NCBI GenBank assembly: GCA_033032175.1
Contig: CM065331.1
Location: 10,416,370-10,480,369, forward strand
Length of the DNA stretch: 64,000 bases
Source of the DNA: Saturnia japonica
Lineage: Eukaryota > Arthropoda > Insecta > Lepidoptera > Saturniidae
Reading direction: 5' to 3'
A model generated the notes under the pieces. It was not told where the DNA came from and searched no databases. It saw only the letters and a list, made by a program, of their open reading frames with translations. Positions 1 to 13,115 of the stretch are shown here, piece after piece (within the stretch, counting starts at the first letter, position 1; each line of letters starts with the position of its first letter). A program made the position numbers and the translations under genes.

Positions 1-3000
1 ATTGAGATGTAAGAGTTTATTTGTAATAAGTACACGATAGGTTTACAAACAGCATACACTCTATAGCGCCCAATACTTGTTAAACTACGAAACAGTGTGG
101 CCGCTATTCTACTAACAAGTTTCATAAACTCCTTTCTATACGTGGTATGTATTTGGATACACATTGTGATGATACTGGTGTGTCCGTGAGTGATTACAAT
201 GCCGCGTATTGAGATATAAGAGTTTATTTGTAATAAGTACACGATAGGTTTACAAACAGCATACACTCTTTAGCGCCCAATACTTGTTAAACTACGGAAC
301 AGTGTGGCCGCTATTCTACTAACAAATTTCATAAACTCCTTTCTATACGTGGTATGTATTTGGATACACATTGTGATGATACTGGTGTTTCCGTGAGTGA
401 TTACAATGCCGCGTATTGAGATGTAAGAGTTTATTTGTAATAAGTACACGATAGGTTTACAAACAGCATACACTCTTTAGCGTCCAATACTTGTTAAACT
501 ACGCAACAGTGTGGCCGCTATTCTACTAACAAATTTCATAAACTCCTTTCTATACGTGGTATGTATTTGGATACACATTGTGATGATACTGGTGTTTCCG
601 TGAGTGATTACAATGCCGCGTATTGAGATGTAAGAGTTTATTTGTAATAAGTACACGATAGGTTTACAAACAGCATACACTCTTTAGCGCCCAATACTTG
701 TTAAACTACGGAACAGTGTGGCCGCTATTCTACTAACAAATTTCATAAACTCCTTTCTATACGTGGTATGTATTTGGATACACATTGTGATGATACTGGT
801 GTGTCCGTGAGTGATTACAATGCCGCGTATTGAGATATAAGAGTTTATTTGTAATAAGTACACGATAGGTTTACAAACAGCATACACTCTTTAGCGTCCA
901 ATACTTGTTAAACTACGGAACAGTGTGGCCGCTATTCTACTAACAAGTTTCATAAACTCCTTTCTATACGTGGTATGTATTTGGATACACATTGTGATGA
1001 TACTGGTGTGTCCGTGAGTGATTACAATGCCGCGTATTGAGATGTAAGAGTTTATTTGTAATAAGTACACGATAGGTTTACAAACAGCATACACTCTATA
1101 GCGCCCAATACTTGTTAAACTACGAAACAGTGTGGCCGCTATTCTACTAACAAGTTTCATAAACTCCTTTCTATACGTGGTATGTATTTGGATACACATT
1201 GTGATGATACTGGTGTGTCCGTGAGTGATTACAATGCCGCGTATTGAGATATAAGAGTTTATTTGTAATAAGTACACGATAGGTTTACAAACAGCATACA
1301 CTCTTTAGCGCCCAATACTTGTTAAACTACGGAACAGTGTGGCCGCTATTCTACTAACAAATTTCATAAACTCCTTTCTATACGTGGTATGTATTTGGAT
1401 ACACATTGTGATGATACTGGTGTGTCCGTGAGTGATTACAATGCCGCGTATTGAGATGTAAGAGTTTATTTGTAATAAGTACACGATAGGTTTACAAACA
1501 GCATACACTCTTTAGCGCCCAATACTTGTTAAACTACGGAACAGTGTGGCCGCTATTCTACTAACAAATTTCATAAACTCCTTTCTATACGTGGTATGTA
1601 TTTGGATACACATTGTGATGATACTGGTGTTTCCGTGAGTGATTACAATGCCGCGTATTGAGATGTAAGAGTTTATTTGTAATAAGTACACGATAGGTTT
1701 ACAAACAGCATACACTCTTTAGCGTCCAATACTTGTTAAACTACGGAACAGTGTGGCCGCTATTCTACTAACAAGTTTCATAAACTCCTTTCTATACGTG
1801 GTATGTATTTGGATACACATTGTGATGATACTGGTGTGTCCGTGAGTGATTACAATGCCGCGTATTGAGATGTAAGAGTTTATTTGTAATAAGTACACGA
1901 TAGGTTTACAAACAGCATACACTCTTTAGCGCCCAATACTTGTTAAACTACGGAACAGTGTGGCCGCTATTCTACTAACAAATTTCATAAACTCCTTTCT
2001 ATACGTGGTATGTATTTGGATACACATTGTGATGATACTGGTGTTTCCGTGAGTGATTACAATGCCGCGTATTGAGATGTAAGAGTTTATTTGTAATAAG
2101 TACACGATAGGTTTACAAACAGCATACACTCTTTAGCGTCCAATACTTGTTAAACTACGGAACAGTGTGGCCGCTATTCTACTAACAAATTTCATAAACT
2201 CCTTTCTATACGTGGTATGTATTTGGATACACATTGTGATGATACTGGTGTTTCCGTGAGTGATTACAATGCCGCGTATTGAGATGTAAGAGTTTATTTG
2301 TAATAAGTACACGATAGGGTTACAAACAGCATACACTCTTTAGCGCCCAATACTTGTTAAACTACGGAACAGTGTGGCCGCTATTCTACTAACAAATTTC
2401 ATAAACTCCTTTCTATACGTGGTATGTATTTGGATACACATTGTGATGATACTGGTGTGTCCGTGAGTGATTACAATGCCGCGTATTGAGATATAAGAGT
2501 TTATTTGTAATAAGTACACGATAGGTTTACAAACAGCATACACTCTTTAGCGCCCAATACTTGTTAAACTACGGAACAGTGTGGCCGCTATTCTACTAAC
2601 AAATTTCATAAACTCCTTTCTATACGTGGTATGTATTTGGATACACATTGTGATGATACTGGTGTTTCCGTGAGTGATTACAATGCCGCGTATTGAGATG
2701 TAAGAGTTTATTTGTAATAAGTACACGATAGGTTTACAAACAGCATACACTCTTTAGCGTCCAATACTTGTTAAACTACGCAACAGTGTGGCCGCTATTC
2801 TACTAACAAATTTCATAAACTCCTTTCTATACGTGGTATGTATTTGGATACACATTGTGATGATACTGGTGTTTCCGTGAGTGATTACAATGCCGCGTAT
2901 TGAGATGTAAGAGTTTATTTGTAATAAGTACACGATAGGTTTACAAACAGCATACACTCTTTAGCGCCCAATACTTGTTAAACTACGGAACAGTGTGGCC

Positions 3001-6000
3001 GCTATTCTACTAACAAATTTCATAAACTCCTTTCTATACGTGGTATGTATTTGGATACACATTGTGATGATACTGGTGTGTCCGTGAGTGATTACAATGC
3101 CGCGTATTGAGATATAAGAGTTTATTTGTAATAAGTACACGATAGGTTTACAAACAGCATACACTCTTTAGCGTCCAATACTTGTTAAACTACGGAACAG
3201 TGTGGCCGCTATTCTACTAACAAGTTTCATAAACTCCTTTCTATACGTGGTATGTATTTGGATACACATTGTGATGATACTGGTGTGTCCGTGAGTGATT
3301 ACAATGCCGCGTATTGAGATGTAAGAGTTTATTTGTAATAAGTACACGATAGGTTTACAAACAGCATACACTCTATAGCGCCCAATACTTGTTAAACTAC
3401 GAAACAGTGTGGCCGCTATTCTACTAACAAGTTTCATAAACTCCTTTCTATACGTGGTATGTATTTGGATACACATTGTGATGATACTGGTGTGTCCGTG
3501 AGTGATTACAATGCCGCGTATTGAGATATAAGAGTTTATTTGTAATAAGTACACGATAGGTTTACAAACAGCATACACTCTTTAGCGCCCAATACTTGTT
3601 AAACTACGGAACAGTGTGGCCGCTATTCTACTAACAAATTTCATAAACTCCTTTCTATACGTGGTATGTATTTGGATACACATTGTGATGATACTGGTGT
3701 TTCCGTGAGTGATTACAATGCCGCGTATTGAGATGTAAGAGTTTATTTGTAATAAGTACACGATAGGTTTACAAACAGCATACACTCTTTAGCGTCCAAT
3801 ACTTGTTAAACTACGCAACAGTGTGGCCGCTATTCTACTAACAAATTTCATAAACTCCTTTCTATACGTGGTATGTATTTGGATACACATTGTGATGATA
3901 CTGGTGTTTCCGTGAGTGATTACAATGCCGCGTATTGAGATGTAAGAGTTTATTTGTAATAAGTACACGATAGGTTTACAAACAGCATACACTCTTTAGC
4001 GCCCAATACTTGTTAAACTACGGAACAGTGTGGCCGCTATTCTACTAACAAATTTCATAAACTCCTTTCTATACGTGGTATGTATTTGGATACACATTGT
4101 GATGATACTGGTGTGTCCGTGAGTGATTACAATGCCGCGTATTGAGATATAAGAGTTTATTTGTAATAAGTACACGATAGGTTTACAAACAGCATACACT
4201 CTTTAGCGTCCAATACTTGTTAAACTACGGAACAGTGTGGCCGCTATTCTACTAACAAGTTTCATAAACTCCTTTCTATACGTGGTATGTATTTGGATAC
4301 ACATTGTGATGATACTGGTGTGTCCGTGAGTGATTACAATGCCGCGTATTGAGATGTAAGAGTTTATTTGTAATAAGTACACGATAGGTTTACAAACAGC
4401 ATACACTCTATAGCGCCCAATACTTGTTAAACTACGAAACAGTGTGGCCGCTATTCTACTAACAAGTTTCATAAACTCCTTTCTATACGTGGTATGTATT
4501 TGGATACACATTGTGATGATACTGGTGTGTCCGTGAGTGATTACAATGCCGCGTATTGAGATATAAGAGTTTATTTGTAATAAGTACACGATAGGTTTAC
4601 AAACAGCATACACTCTTTAGCGCCCAATACTTGTTAAACTACGGAACAGTGTGGCCGCTATTCTACTAACAAATTTCATAAACTCCTTTCTATACGTGGT
4701 ATGTATTTGGATACACATTGTGATGATACTGGTGTTTCCGTGAGTGATTACAATGCCGCGTATTGAGATGTAAGAGTTTATTTGTAATAAGTACACGATA
4801 GGTTTACAAACAGCATACACTCTTTAGCGTCCAATACTTGTTAAACTACGCAACAGTGTGGCCGCTATTCTACTAACAAATTTCATAAACTCCTTTCTAT
4901 ACGTGGTATGTATTTGGATACACATTGTGATGATACTGGTGTGTCCGTGAGTGATTACAATGCCGCGTATTGAGATGTAAGAGTTTATTTGTAATAAGTA
5001 CACGATAGGTTTACAAACAGCATACACTCTTTAGCGCCCAATACTTGTTAAACTACGGAACAGTGTGGCCGCTATTCTACTAACAAATTTCATAAACTCC
5101 TTTCTATACGTGGTATGTATTTGGATACACATTGTGATGATACTGGTGTTTCCGTGAGTGATTACAATGCCGCGTATTGAGATGTAAGAGTTTATTTGTA
5201 ATAAGTACACGATAGGTTTACAAACAGCATACACTCTTTAGCGTCCAATACTTGTTAAACTACGGAACAGTGTGGCCGCTATTCTACTAACAAATTTCAT
5301 AAACTCCTTTCTATACGTGGTATGTATTTGGATACACATTGTGATGATACTGGTGTTTCCGTGAGTGATTACAATGCCGCGTATTGAGATGTAAGAGTTT
5401 ATTTGTAATAAGTACACGATAGGTTTACAAACAGCATACACTCTTTAGCGCCCAATACTTGTTAAACTACGGAACAGTGTGGCCGCTATTCTACTAACAA
5501 GTTTCATAAACTCCTTTCTATACGTGGTATGTATTTGGATACACATTGTGATGATACTGGTGTGTCCGTGAGTGATTACAATGCCGCGTATTGAGATGTA
5601 AGAGTTTATTTGTAATAAGTACACGATAGGTTTACAAACAGCATACACTCTTTAGCGCCCAATACTTGTTAAACTACGGAACAGTGTGGCCGCTATTCTA
5701 CTAACAAGTTTCATAAACTCCTTTCTATACGTGGTATGTATTTGGATACACATTGTGATGATACTGGTGTGTCCGTGAGTGATTACAATGCCGCGTATTG
5801 AGATGTAAGAGTTTATTTGTAATAAGTACACGATAGGTTTACAAACAGCATACACTCTTTAGCGCCCAATACTTGTTAAACTACGGAACAGTGTGGCCGC
5901 TATTCTACTAACAAGTTTCATAAACTCCTTTCTATACGTGGTATGTATTTGGATACACATTGTGATGATACTGGTGTGTCCGTGAGTGATTACAATGCCG

Positions 6001-9000
6001 CGATTGAGATGTAAGAGTTTATTTGTAATAAGTACACGATAGGTTTACAAACAGCATACACTCTTTAGCGCCCAATACTTGTTAAACTACGAAACAGTGT
6101 GGCCGCTATTCTACTAACAAATTTCATAAACTCCTTTCTATACGTGGTATGTATTTGGATACACATTGTGATGATACTGGTGTTTCCGTGAGTGATTACA
6201 ATGCCGCGTATTGAGATGTAAGAGTTTATTTGTAATAAGTACACGATAGGTTTACAAACAGCATACACTCTTTAGCGTCCAATACTTGTTAAACTACGGA
6301 ACAGTGTGGCCGCTATTCTACTAACAAGTTTCATAAACTCCTTTCTATACGTGGTATGTATTTGGATACACATTGTGATGATACTGGTGTGTCCGTGAGT
6401 GATTACAATGCCGCGTATTGAGATGTAAGAGTTTATTTGTAATAAGTACACGATAGGTTTACAAACAGCATACACTCTTTAGCGCCCAATACTTGTTAAA
6501 CTACGAAACAGTGTGGCCGCTATTCTACTAACAAATTTCATAAACTCCTTTCTATACGTGGTATGTATTTGGATACACATTGTGATGATACTGGTGTGTC
6601 CGTGAGTGATTACAATGCCGCGTATTGAGATATAAGAGTTTATTTGTAATAAGTACACGATAGGTTTACAAACAGCATACACTCTTTAGCGTCCAATACT
6701 TGTTAAACTACGGAACAGTGTGGCCGCTATTCTACTAACAAGTTTCATAAACTCCTTTCTATACGTGGTATGTATTTGGATACACATTGTGATGATACTG
6801 GTGTGTCCGTGAGTGATTACAATGCCGCGTATTGAGATGTAAGAGTTTATTTGTAATAAGTACACGATAGGTTTACAAACAGCATACACTCTATAGCGCC
6901 CAATACTTGTTAAACTACGAAACAGTGTGGCCGCTATTCTACTAACAAGTTTCATAAACTCCTTTCTATACGTGGTATGTATTTGGATACACATTGTGAT
7001 GATACTGGTGTGTCCGTGAGTGATTACAATGCCGCGTATTGAGATATAAGAGTTTATTTGTAATAAGTACACGATAGGTTTACAAACAGCATACACTCTT
7101 TAGCGCCCAATACTTGTTAAACTACGGAACAGTGTGGCCGCTATTCTACTAACAAATTTCATAAACTCCTTTCTATACGTGGTATGTATTTGGATACACA
7201 TTGTGATGATACTGGTGTTTCCGTGAGTGATTACAATGCCGCGTATTGAGATGTAAGAGTTTATTTGTAATAAGTACACGATAGGTTTACAAACAGCATA
7301 CACTCTTTAGCGTCCAATACTTGTTAAACTACGCAACAGTGTGGCCGCTATTCTACTAACAAATTTCATAAACTCCTTTCTATACGTGGTATGTATTTGG
7401 ATACACATTGTGATGATACTGGTGTGTCCGTGAGTGATTACAATGCCGCGTATTGAGATGTAAGAGTTTATTTGTAATAAGTACACGATAGGTTTACAAA
7501 CAGCATACACTCTTTAGCGCCCAATACTTGTTAAACTACGGAACAGTGTGGCCGCTATTCTACTAACAAATTTCATAAACTCCTTTCTATACGTGGTATG
7601 TATTTGGATACACATTGTGATGATACTGGTGTTTCCGTGAGTGATTACAATGCCGCGTATTGAGATGTAAGAGTTTATTTGTAATAAGTACACGATAGGT
7701 TTACAAACAGCATACACTCTTTAGCGTCCAATACTTGTTAAACTACGGAACAGTGTGGCCGCTATTCTACTAACAAATTTCATAAACTCCTTTCTATACG
7801 TGGTATGTATTTGGATACACATTGTGATGATACTGGTGTTTCCGTGAGTGATTACAATGCCGCGTATTGAGATGTAAGAGTTTATTTGTAATAAGTACAC
7901 GATAGGTTTACAAACAGCATACACTCTTTAGCGCCCAATACTTGTTAAACTACGGAACAGTGTGGCCGCTATTCTACTAACAAGTTTCATAAACTCCTTT
8001 CTATACGTGGTATGTATTTGGATACACATTGTGATGATACTGGTGTGTCCGTGAGTGATTACAATGCCGCGTATTGAGATGTAAGAGTTTATTTGTAATA
8101 AGTACACGATAGGTTTACAAACAGCATACACTCTTTAGCGCCCAATACTTGTTAAACTACGGAACAGTGTGGCCGCTATTCTACTAACAAGTTTCATAAA
8201 CTCCTTTCTATACGTGGTATGTATTTGGATACACATTGTGATGATACTGGTGTGTCCGTGAGTGATTACAATGCCGCGTATTGAGATGTAAGAGTTTATT
8301 TGTAATAAGTACACGATAGGTTTACAAACAGCATACACTCTTTAGCGCCCAATACTTGTTAAACTACGGAACAGTGTGGCCGCTATTCTACTAACAAGTT
8401 TCATAAACTCCTTTCTATACGTGGTATGTATTTGGATACACATTGTGATGATACTGGTGTGTCCGTGAGTGATTACAATGCCGCGATTGAGATGTAAGAG
8501 TTTATTTGTAATAAGTACACGATAGGTTTACAAACAGCATACACTCTTTAGCGCCCAATACTTGTTAAACTACGAAACAGTGTGGCCGCTATTCTACTAA
8601 CAAATTTCATAAACTCCTTTCTATACGTGGTATGTATTTGGATACACATTGTGATGATACTGGTGTTTCCGTGAGTGATTACAATGCCGCGTATTGAGAT
8701 GTAAGAGTTTATTTGTAATAAGTACACGATAGGTTTACAAACAGCATACACTCTTTAGCGTCCAATACTTGTTAAACTACGCAACAGTGTGGCCGCTATT
8801 CTACTAACAAATTTCATAAACTCCTTTCTATACGTGGTATGTATTTGGATACACATTGTGATGATACTGGTGTTTCCGTGAGTGATTACAATGCCGCGTA
8901 TTGAGATGTAAGAGTTTATTTGTAATAAGTACACGTTAGGTTTACAAACAGCATACACTCTTTAGCGTCCAATACTTGTTAAACTACGGAACAGTGTGGC

Positions 9001-11334
9001 CGCTATTCTACTAACAAATTTCATAAACTCCTTTCTATACGTGGTATGTATTTGGATACACATTGTGATGATACTGGTGTGTCCGTGAGTGATTACAATG
9101 CCGCGTATTGAGATGTAAGAGTTTATTTGTAATAAGTACACGATAGGTTTACAAACAGCATACACTCTTTAGCGCCCAATACTTGTTAAACTACGGAACA
9201 GTGTGGCCGCTATTCTACTAACAAATTTCATAAACTCCTTTCTATACGTGGTATGTATTTGGATACACATTGTGATGATACTGGTGTTTCCGTGAGTGAT
9301 TACAATGCCGCGTATTGAGATGTAAGAGTTTATTTTTAATAAGTACACGATAGGGTTACAAACAGCATACACTCTTTAGCGCCCAATACTTGTTAAACTA
9401 CGGAACAGTGTGGCCGCTATTCTACTAACAAATTTCATAAACTCCTTTCTATACGTGGTATGTATTTGGATACACATTGTGATGATACTGGTGTGTCCGT
9501 GAGTGATTACAATGCCGCGTATTGAGATATAAGAGTTTATTTGTAATAAGTACACGATAGGTTTACAAACAGCATACACTCTTTAGCGCCCAATACTTGT
9601 TAAACTACGGAACAGTGTGGCCGCTATTCTACTAACAAATTTCATAAACTCCTTTCTATACGTGGTATGTATTTGGATACACATTGTGATGATACTGGTG
9701 TTTCCGTGAGTGATTACAATGCCGCGTATTGAGATGTAAGAGTTTATTTGTAATAAGTACACGATAGGGTTACAAACAGCATACACTCTTTAGCGTCCAA
9801 TACTTGTTAAACTACGCAACAGTGTGGCCGCTATTCTACTAACAAATTTCATAAACTCCTTTCTATACGTGGTATGTATTTGGATACACATTGTGATGAT
9901 ACTGGTGTGTCCGTGAGTGATTACAATGCCGCGTATTGAGATGTAAGAGTTTATTTGTAATAAGTACACGATAGGTTTACAAACAGCATACACTCTTTAG
10001 CGCCCAATACTTGTTAAACTACGGAACAGTGTGGCCGCTATTCTACTAACAAATTTCATAAACTCCTTTCTATACGTGGTATGTATTTGGATACACATTG
10101 TGATGATACTGGTGTTTCCGTGAGTGATTACAATGCCGCGTATTGAGATGTAAGAGTTTATTTGTAATAAGTACACGATAGGTTTACAAACAGCATACAC
10201 TCTTTAGCGTCCAATACTTGTTAAACTACGGAACAGTGTGGCCGCTATTCTACTAACAAATTTCATAAACTCCTTTCTATACGTGGTATGTATTTGGATA
10301 CACATTGTGATGATACTGGTGTGTCCGTGAGTGATTACAATGCCGCGTATTGAGATATAAGAGTTTATTTGTAATAAGTACACGATAGGTTTACAAACAG
10401 CATACACTCTTTAGCGTCCAATACTTGTTAAACTACGGAACAGTGTGGCCGCTATTCTACTAACAAATTTCACAAACTCCTTTCTATACGTGGTATGTAT
10501 TTGGATACACATTGTGATGATACTGGTGTTTCCGTGAGTGATTACAATGCCGCGTATTGAGATGTAAGAGTTTATTTGTAATAAGTACACGATAGGTTTA
10601 CAAACAGCATACACTCTTTAGCGCCCAATACTTGTTAAACTACGGAACAGTGTGGCCGCTATTCTACTAACAAATTTCATAAACTCCTTTCTATACGTGG
10701 TATGTATTTGGATACACATTGTGATGATACTGGTGTGTCCGTGAGTGATTACAATGCCGCGTATTGAGATGTAAGAGTTTCTTTGTAATAAGTACACGAT
10801 AGGTTTACAAACAGCATACACTCTTTAGCGCCCAATACTTGTTAAACTACGGAACAGTGTGGCCGCTATTCTACTAACAAATTTCATAAACTCCTTTCTA
10901 TACGTGGTATGTATTTGGATACACATTGTGATGATACTGGTGTGTCCGTGAGTGATTACAATGCCGCGTATTGAGATGTAAGAGTTTATTTGTAATAAGT
11001 ACACGATAGGTTTACAAACAGCATACACTCTTTAGCGCCCAATACTTGTTAAACTACGGAACAGTGTGGCCGCTATTCTACTAACAAATTTCATAAACTC
11101 CTTTCTATACGTGGTATGTATTTGGATACACATTGTGATGATACTGGTGTGTCCGTGAGTGATTACAATGCCGCGTATTGAGATGTAAGAGTTTATTTAT
11201 AATAAGTACACGATAGGTTTACAAACAGCATACACTCTTTAGCGTCCAATACTTGTTAAACTACGGAACAGTGTGGCCGCTATTCTACTAACAAATTTCA
11301 TAAAAACTCCTTTCTATACGTGGTATGTATTTGG
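1..11334. repeat. Tandem satellite array, 207-bp monomer, ~54.8 copies
   Basis: Head-to-tail copies of a 207-bp unit (first starts at base 1 with ATTGAGATGTAAGAG) fill the left end; the array runs off the window edge. The last copy breaks off at 11334 after TATTTGG and has a 2-base insertion in the stretch CATAAAAACTCC. Copies are nearly identical and differ at a few recurring sites: CTCTTTAGCG/CTCTATAGCG, AGCGCCCA/AGCGTCCA, CTACGGAAC/CTACGAAAC/CTACGCAAC, ACAAATTT/ACAAGTTT, GGTGTTTCC/GGTGTGTCC and GAGATGTAA/GAGATATAA. Two copies lack one T (CCGCGATTG near 6003 and 8486), making 206-bp units. The unit contains no recognisable tRNA, 5S or transposon end. Function is unknown; this is simple satellite DNA until shown otherwise. 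Confidence 0.98.
3582..8751. repeat. Higher-order repeat blocks inside the satellite
   Basis: Variant patterns recur in order. A five-monomer block (about 1,035 bp) appears at 270-1301, 2547-3578 and 3582-4613. A longer block of 10-11 monomers, about 4203-6268, recurs at 6686-8751 with an offset of 2,483 bp (12 monomers minus one base), including the same single-base-deleted monomer (6003 and 8486). This shows segmental duplication within the array, as expected from unequal crossing-over, rather than independent mutation of single monomers. I read the pattern by variant order, not by a full alignment. Confidence 0.85.
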
Positions 11335-11600
11335 TTTTTGTGTTTTCCTCAACATTATACATGGAGTTGCATTTAAATGGGTCAGTGAAGGAAACTCTGA
11401 AACTACTTATAGGAGATAGAGAAATGTGTTCTAAAAACCATTATCTATTTTAAAGATACGAAAAACTGCATTCATAAATTATTCAAGAAAATGGATGTTA
11501 TTGTGAATATTCAAAAACAAAATAATTAAATTCATCATTTACTTTTAATTTTAGACACAGGGTGCCCTAGCAACATTTTTTTTTCTTACAAGCTTTACTG
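11335..11600. other. Satellite flank with a diverged interspersed repeat
   Basis: AT-rich, no gene. About 11380-11485 (AACTCTGAAACTACT, then ATTTTAAAGATACGAAAAACTGC) resembles 43376-43460 on the same strand, so both are copies of one unassigned dispersed repeat. Confidence 0.5.
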
Positions 11601-11620
11601 TGCACGACCAAAGCAAACAG

Positions 11621-11830
11621 GACCACTGCAGAGTTGTACTCACAAATAGTACGTGGCGCGCAACTCAATATATAGTGAATAAATTGTATAACAATATCAT
11701 TTGCTTTGTGTGTTTCATTTTCCTAGACATAAGAATAGGCAAGTTGCCTTGGAAAGTCGCTGTGCAACGGGACCCCTGCAGAGTTGTACTTCCAAATAGT
11801 TAGTGGCGCGCGACTTTGCACAGTATAGAA
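11621..11830. repeat. Two direct copies of a ~60-bp segment
   Basis: The segment containing TGCAGAGTTGTACT and GTGGCGCGC occurs at about 11628-11665 and again at about 11777-11815, 149 bp apart, with a few substitutions. No coding content is seen. Confidence 0.6.
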
Positions 11831-11977
11831 TTGTAAAGAAAAAATAACGGTTTTAACGGTTTCTGAAATGTTAAATAATTTAAGGTATATGAATATAAAT
11901 AAGAACACTTTTGGAGGTAGGACAGTAAATACTGTGTAGGAACTGTATATAAGGCGAGCCGATTGGCGACTCGCCGT

Positions 11978-12164
11978 TTCCGCACACCCACCGCCGCGAC
12001 CTCCCTCTCCCGCGGCAACAGCCCAAGCCGAGGTCCGCGAGGAGGTTCGCGGCTGAGTGCCCTAAGCGCTCGACCCCAAGCCCGGTAAAGCTGTAAAAGC
12101 CGCAGCGGCTCTGTTTTTGGATAGGGCCCCTAAGGCTAACAGCAAGGTCAGACAGAAAAAAAAA
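11978..12164 (+). mobile_element. 5'-truncated LINE 3' end with poly(A) and 11-bp TSD
   Basis: A 187-bp insertion ending in nine A residues (12156-12164) is flanked by CGACTCGCCGT at 11967-11977 and 12165-12175. That is the signature of target-primed reverse transcription. The body (GTAAAGCTGTAAAAGCCGC, then GATAGGGCCCCTAAGGCTAAC) matches the 3' end of the Jockey-type LINE at 21255-22841 and the tail insertion at 55535-55633. Confidence 0.85.
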
Positions 12165-12175
12165 CGACTCGCCGT

Positions 12176-12938
12176 CATTCCATTTTAGAACTTCACCACT
12201 CTGCTATAGAACTTGACCATTATTGTTACCACATGTCGTAGCCGCCATAAGAAAAAGTTTCTGCCTCGCCTCCAGCTGCCCTGCCCTGAAGATTGAACTG
12301 CGTTTTTATTTTGAAGCGGATTGACTATCAATTATTGTCCGAACTAGTAATAAAATAGTATAAGTTTTTTTTCTTCTAAAAATGATTAAGTTTGCTTCCT
12401 GACTCGTGTATACGTTTTTTTTTAATCTATGAATACAGTTTTTCTTATATTTAAAATCGATGTCATGGTTCTTTAGAACATTTTTCTGTATTTCTTATAG
12501 TTTCAAGGTTCCCTTCACTGCCACATTTAAATGTTACGCCCTGTATAATACAAATAAACGAAATAGTATGTTACATAATCAATGCAAGGCGCTGCGCAAA
12601 TACTTTGTGTTTTGTGTCGGATACAAGCACTCCCGGAGCAGATGTAGACACTGCTTGTGTTCGTTGTTAGCAACTGGAAACTAAATGAAGACACAAGCAA
12701 TATTAATTTTGTATTAGTTATACGTCCATTAGTCACCCGGAGCCGGACATATTCCAATCTCGCTCTGTATGTCGCGGCGGATGAACTGAATGTCGAGAGT
12801 AAGCAACCAGGAGAATGGGTCCGGTTGCCGGTACTGCACACAAAGACCAGGGTTTCCTAAGATGTTGCCGTGAGACGTGAGACGAGATCTAACCTAATCC
12901 TACGGTGACAAGATTTAATATATATATATATCCTACAG
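12176..12938. other. No gene recognised; probable repeat content
   Basis: No exon is supported. The block 12715-12845 reads in reverse as a translated pattern that I associate with common lepidopteran interspersed repeats, but I cannot name a family. A short TA run (about 12918-12931) lies just before the importin-alpha exon. Confidence 0.35.
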
Positions 12939-13115
12939 AATGTGTTGGAGAGTTTGTACAACATACTGGAGAAGGCCGGAGAGAACGCCGAACAACTGGC
13001 TGACAGCATCGCGGAGTGCGGCGGACTCGACAAGCTCGAAGAGCTGCAGAGCCACGAAGAAGTAGAAATATATAAGAAAGCGTACAATATTCTTATTGAG
13101 TATTGCGACGGAGAC
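12939..13115 (+). CDS. Importin-alpha (karyopherin alpha), one internal exon
   Basis: A 177-bp exon (59 codons, phase 0 at both ends) lies between an acceptor (TCCTACAG|AATGTG) and a donor (GAGAC|GTGAGTG). It encodes the C-terminal end of the armadillo-repeat domain of importin-alpha. The core ECGGLDKLEELQSHEEVEIY corresponds to the ECGGLDKIE-LQ-HEN-IY segment near the end of all importin-alphas, just before the acidic tail. Importin-alpha binds classical nuclear localisation signals and hands cargo to importin-beta for transport through nuclear pores. I could not find the preceding or following exons here. The last ~30 codons of such genes are poorly conserved, so a final exon to the right may be missed, while the upstream exons would lie beyond or within the satellite to the left. 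The exon has no stop and good splice signals, so it may be live; an orphan exon left by rearrangement is the alternative. Confidence 0.85.

Noticed and set aside
270..11028. Some 45 minus-strand frames of 67 or 136 codons as real genes
   Set aside because: They are the same frame repeated by the satellite, without any recognised domain, and their sameness follows from homogenisation of the DNA.
1..11334. CRISPR-like array
   Set aside because: Whole 207-bp units are repeated head to tail with no unique spacers, and the context is eukaryotic.
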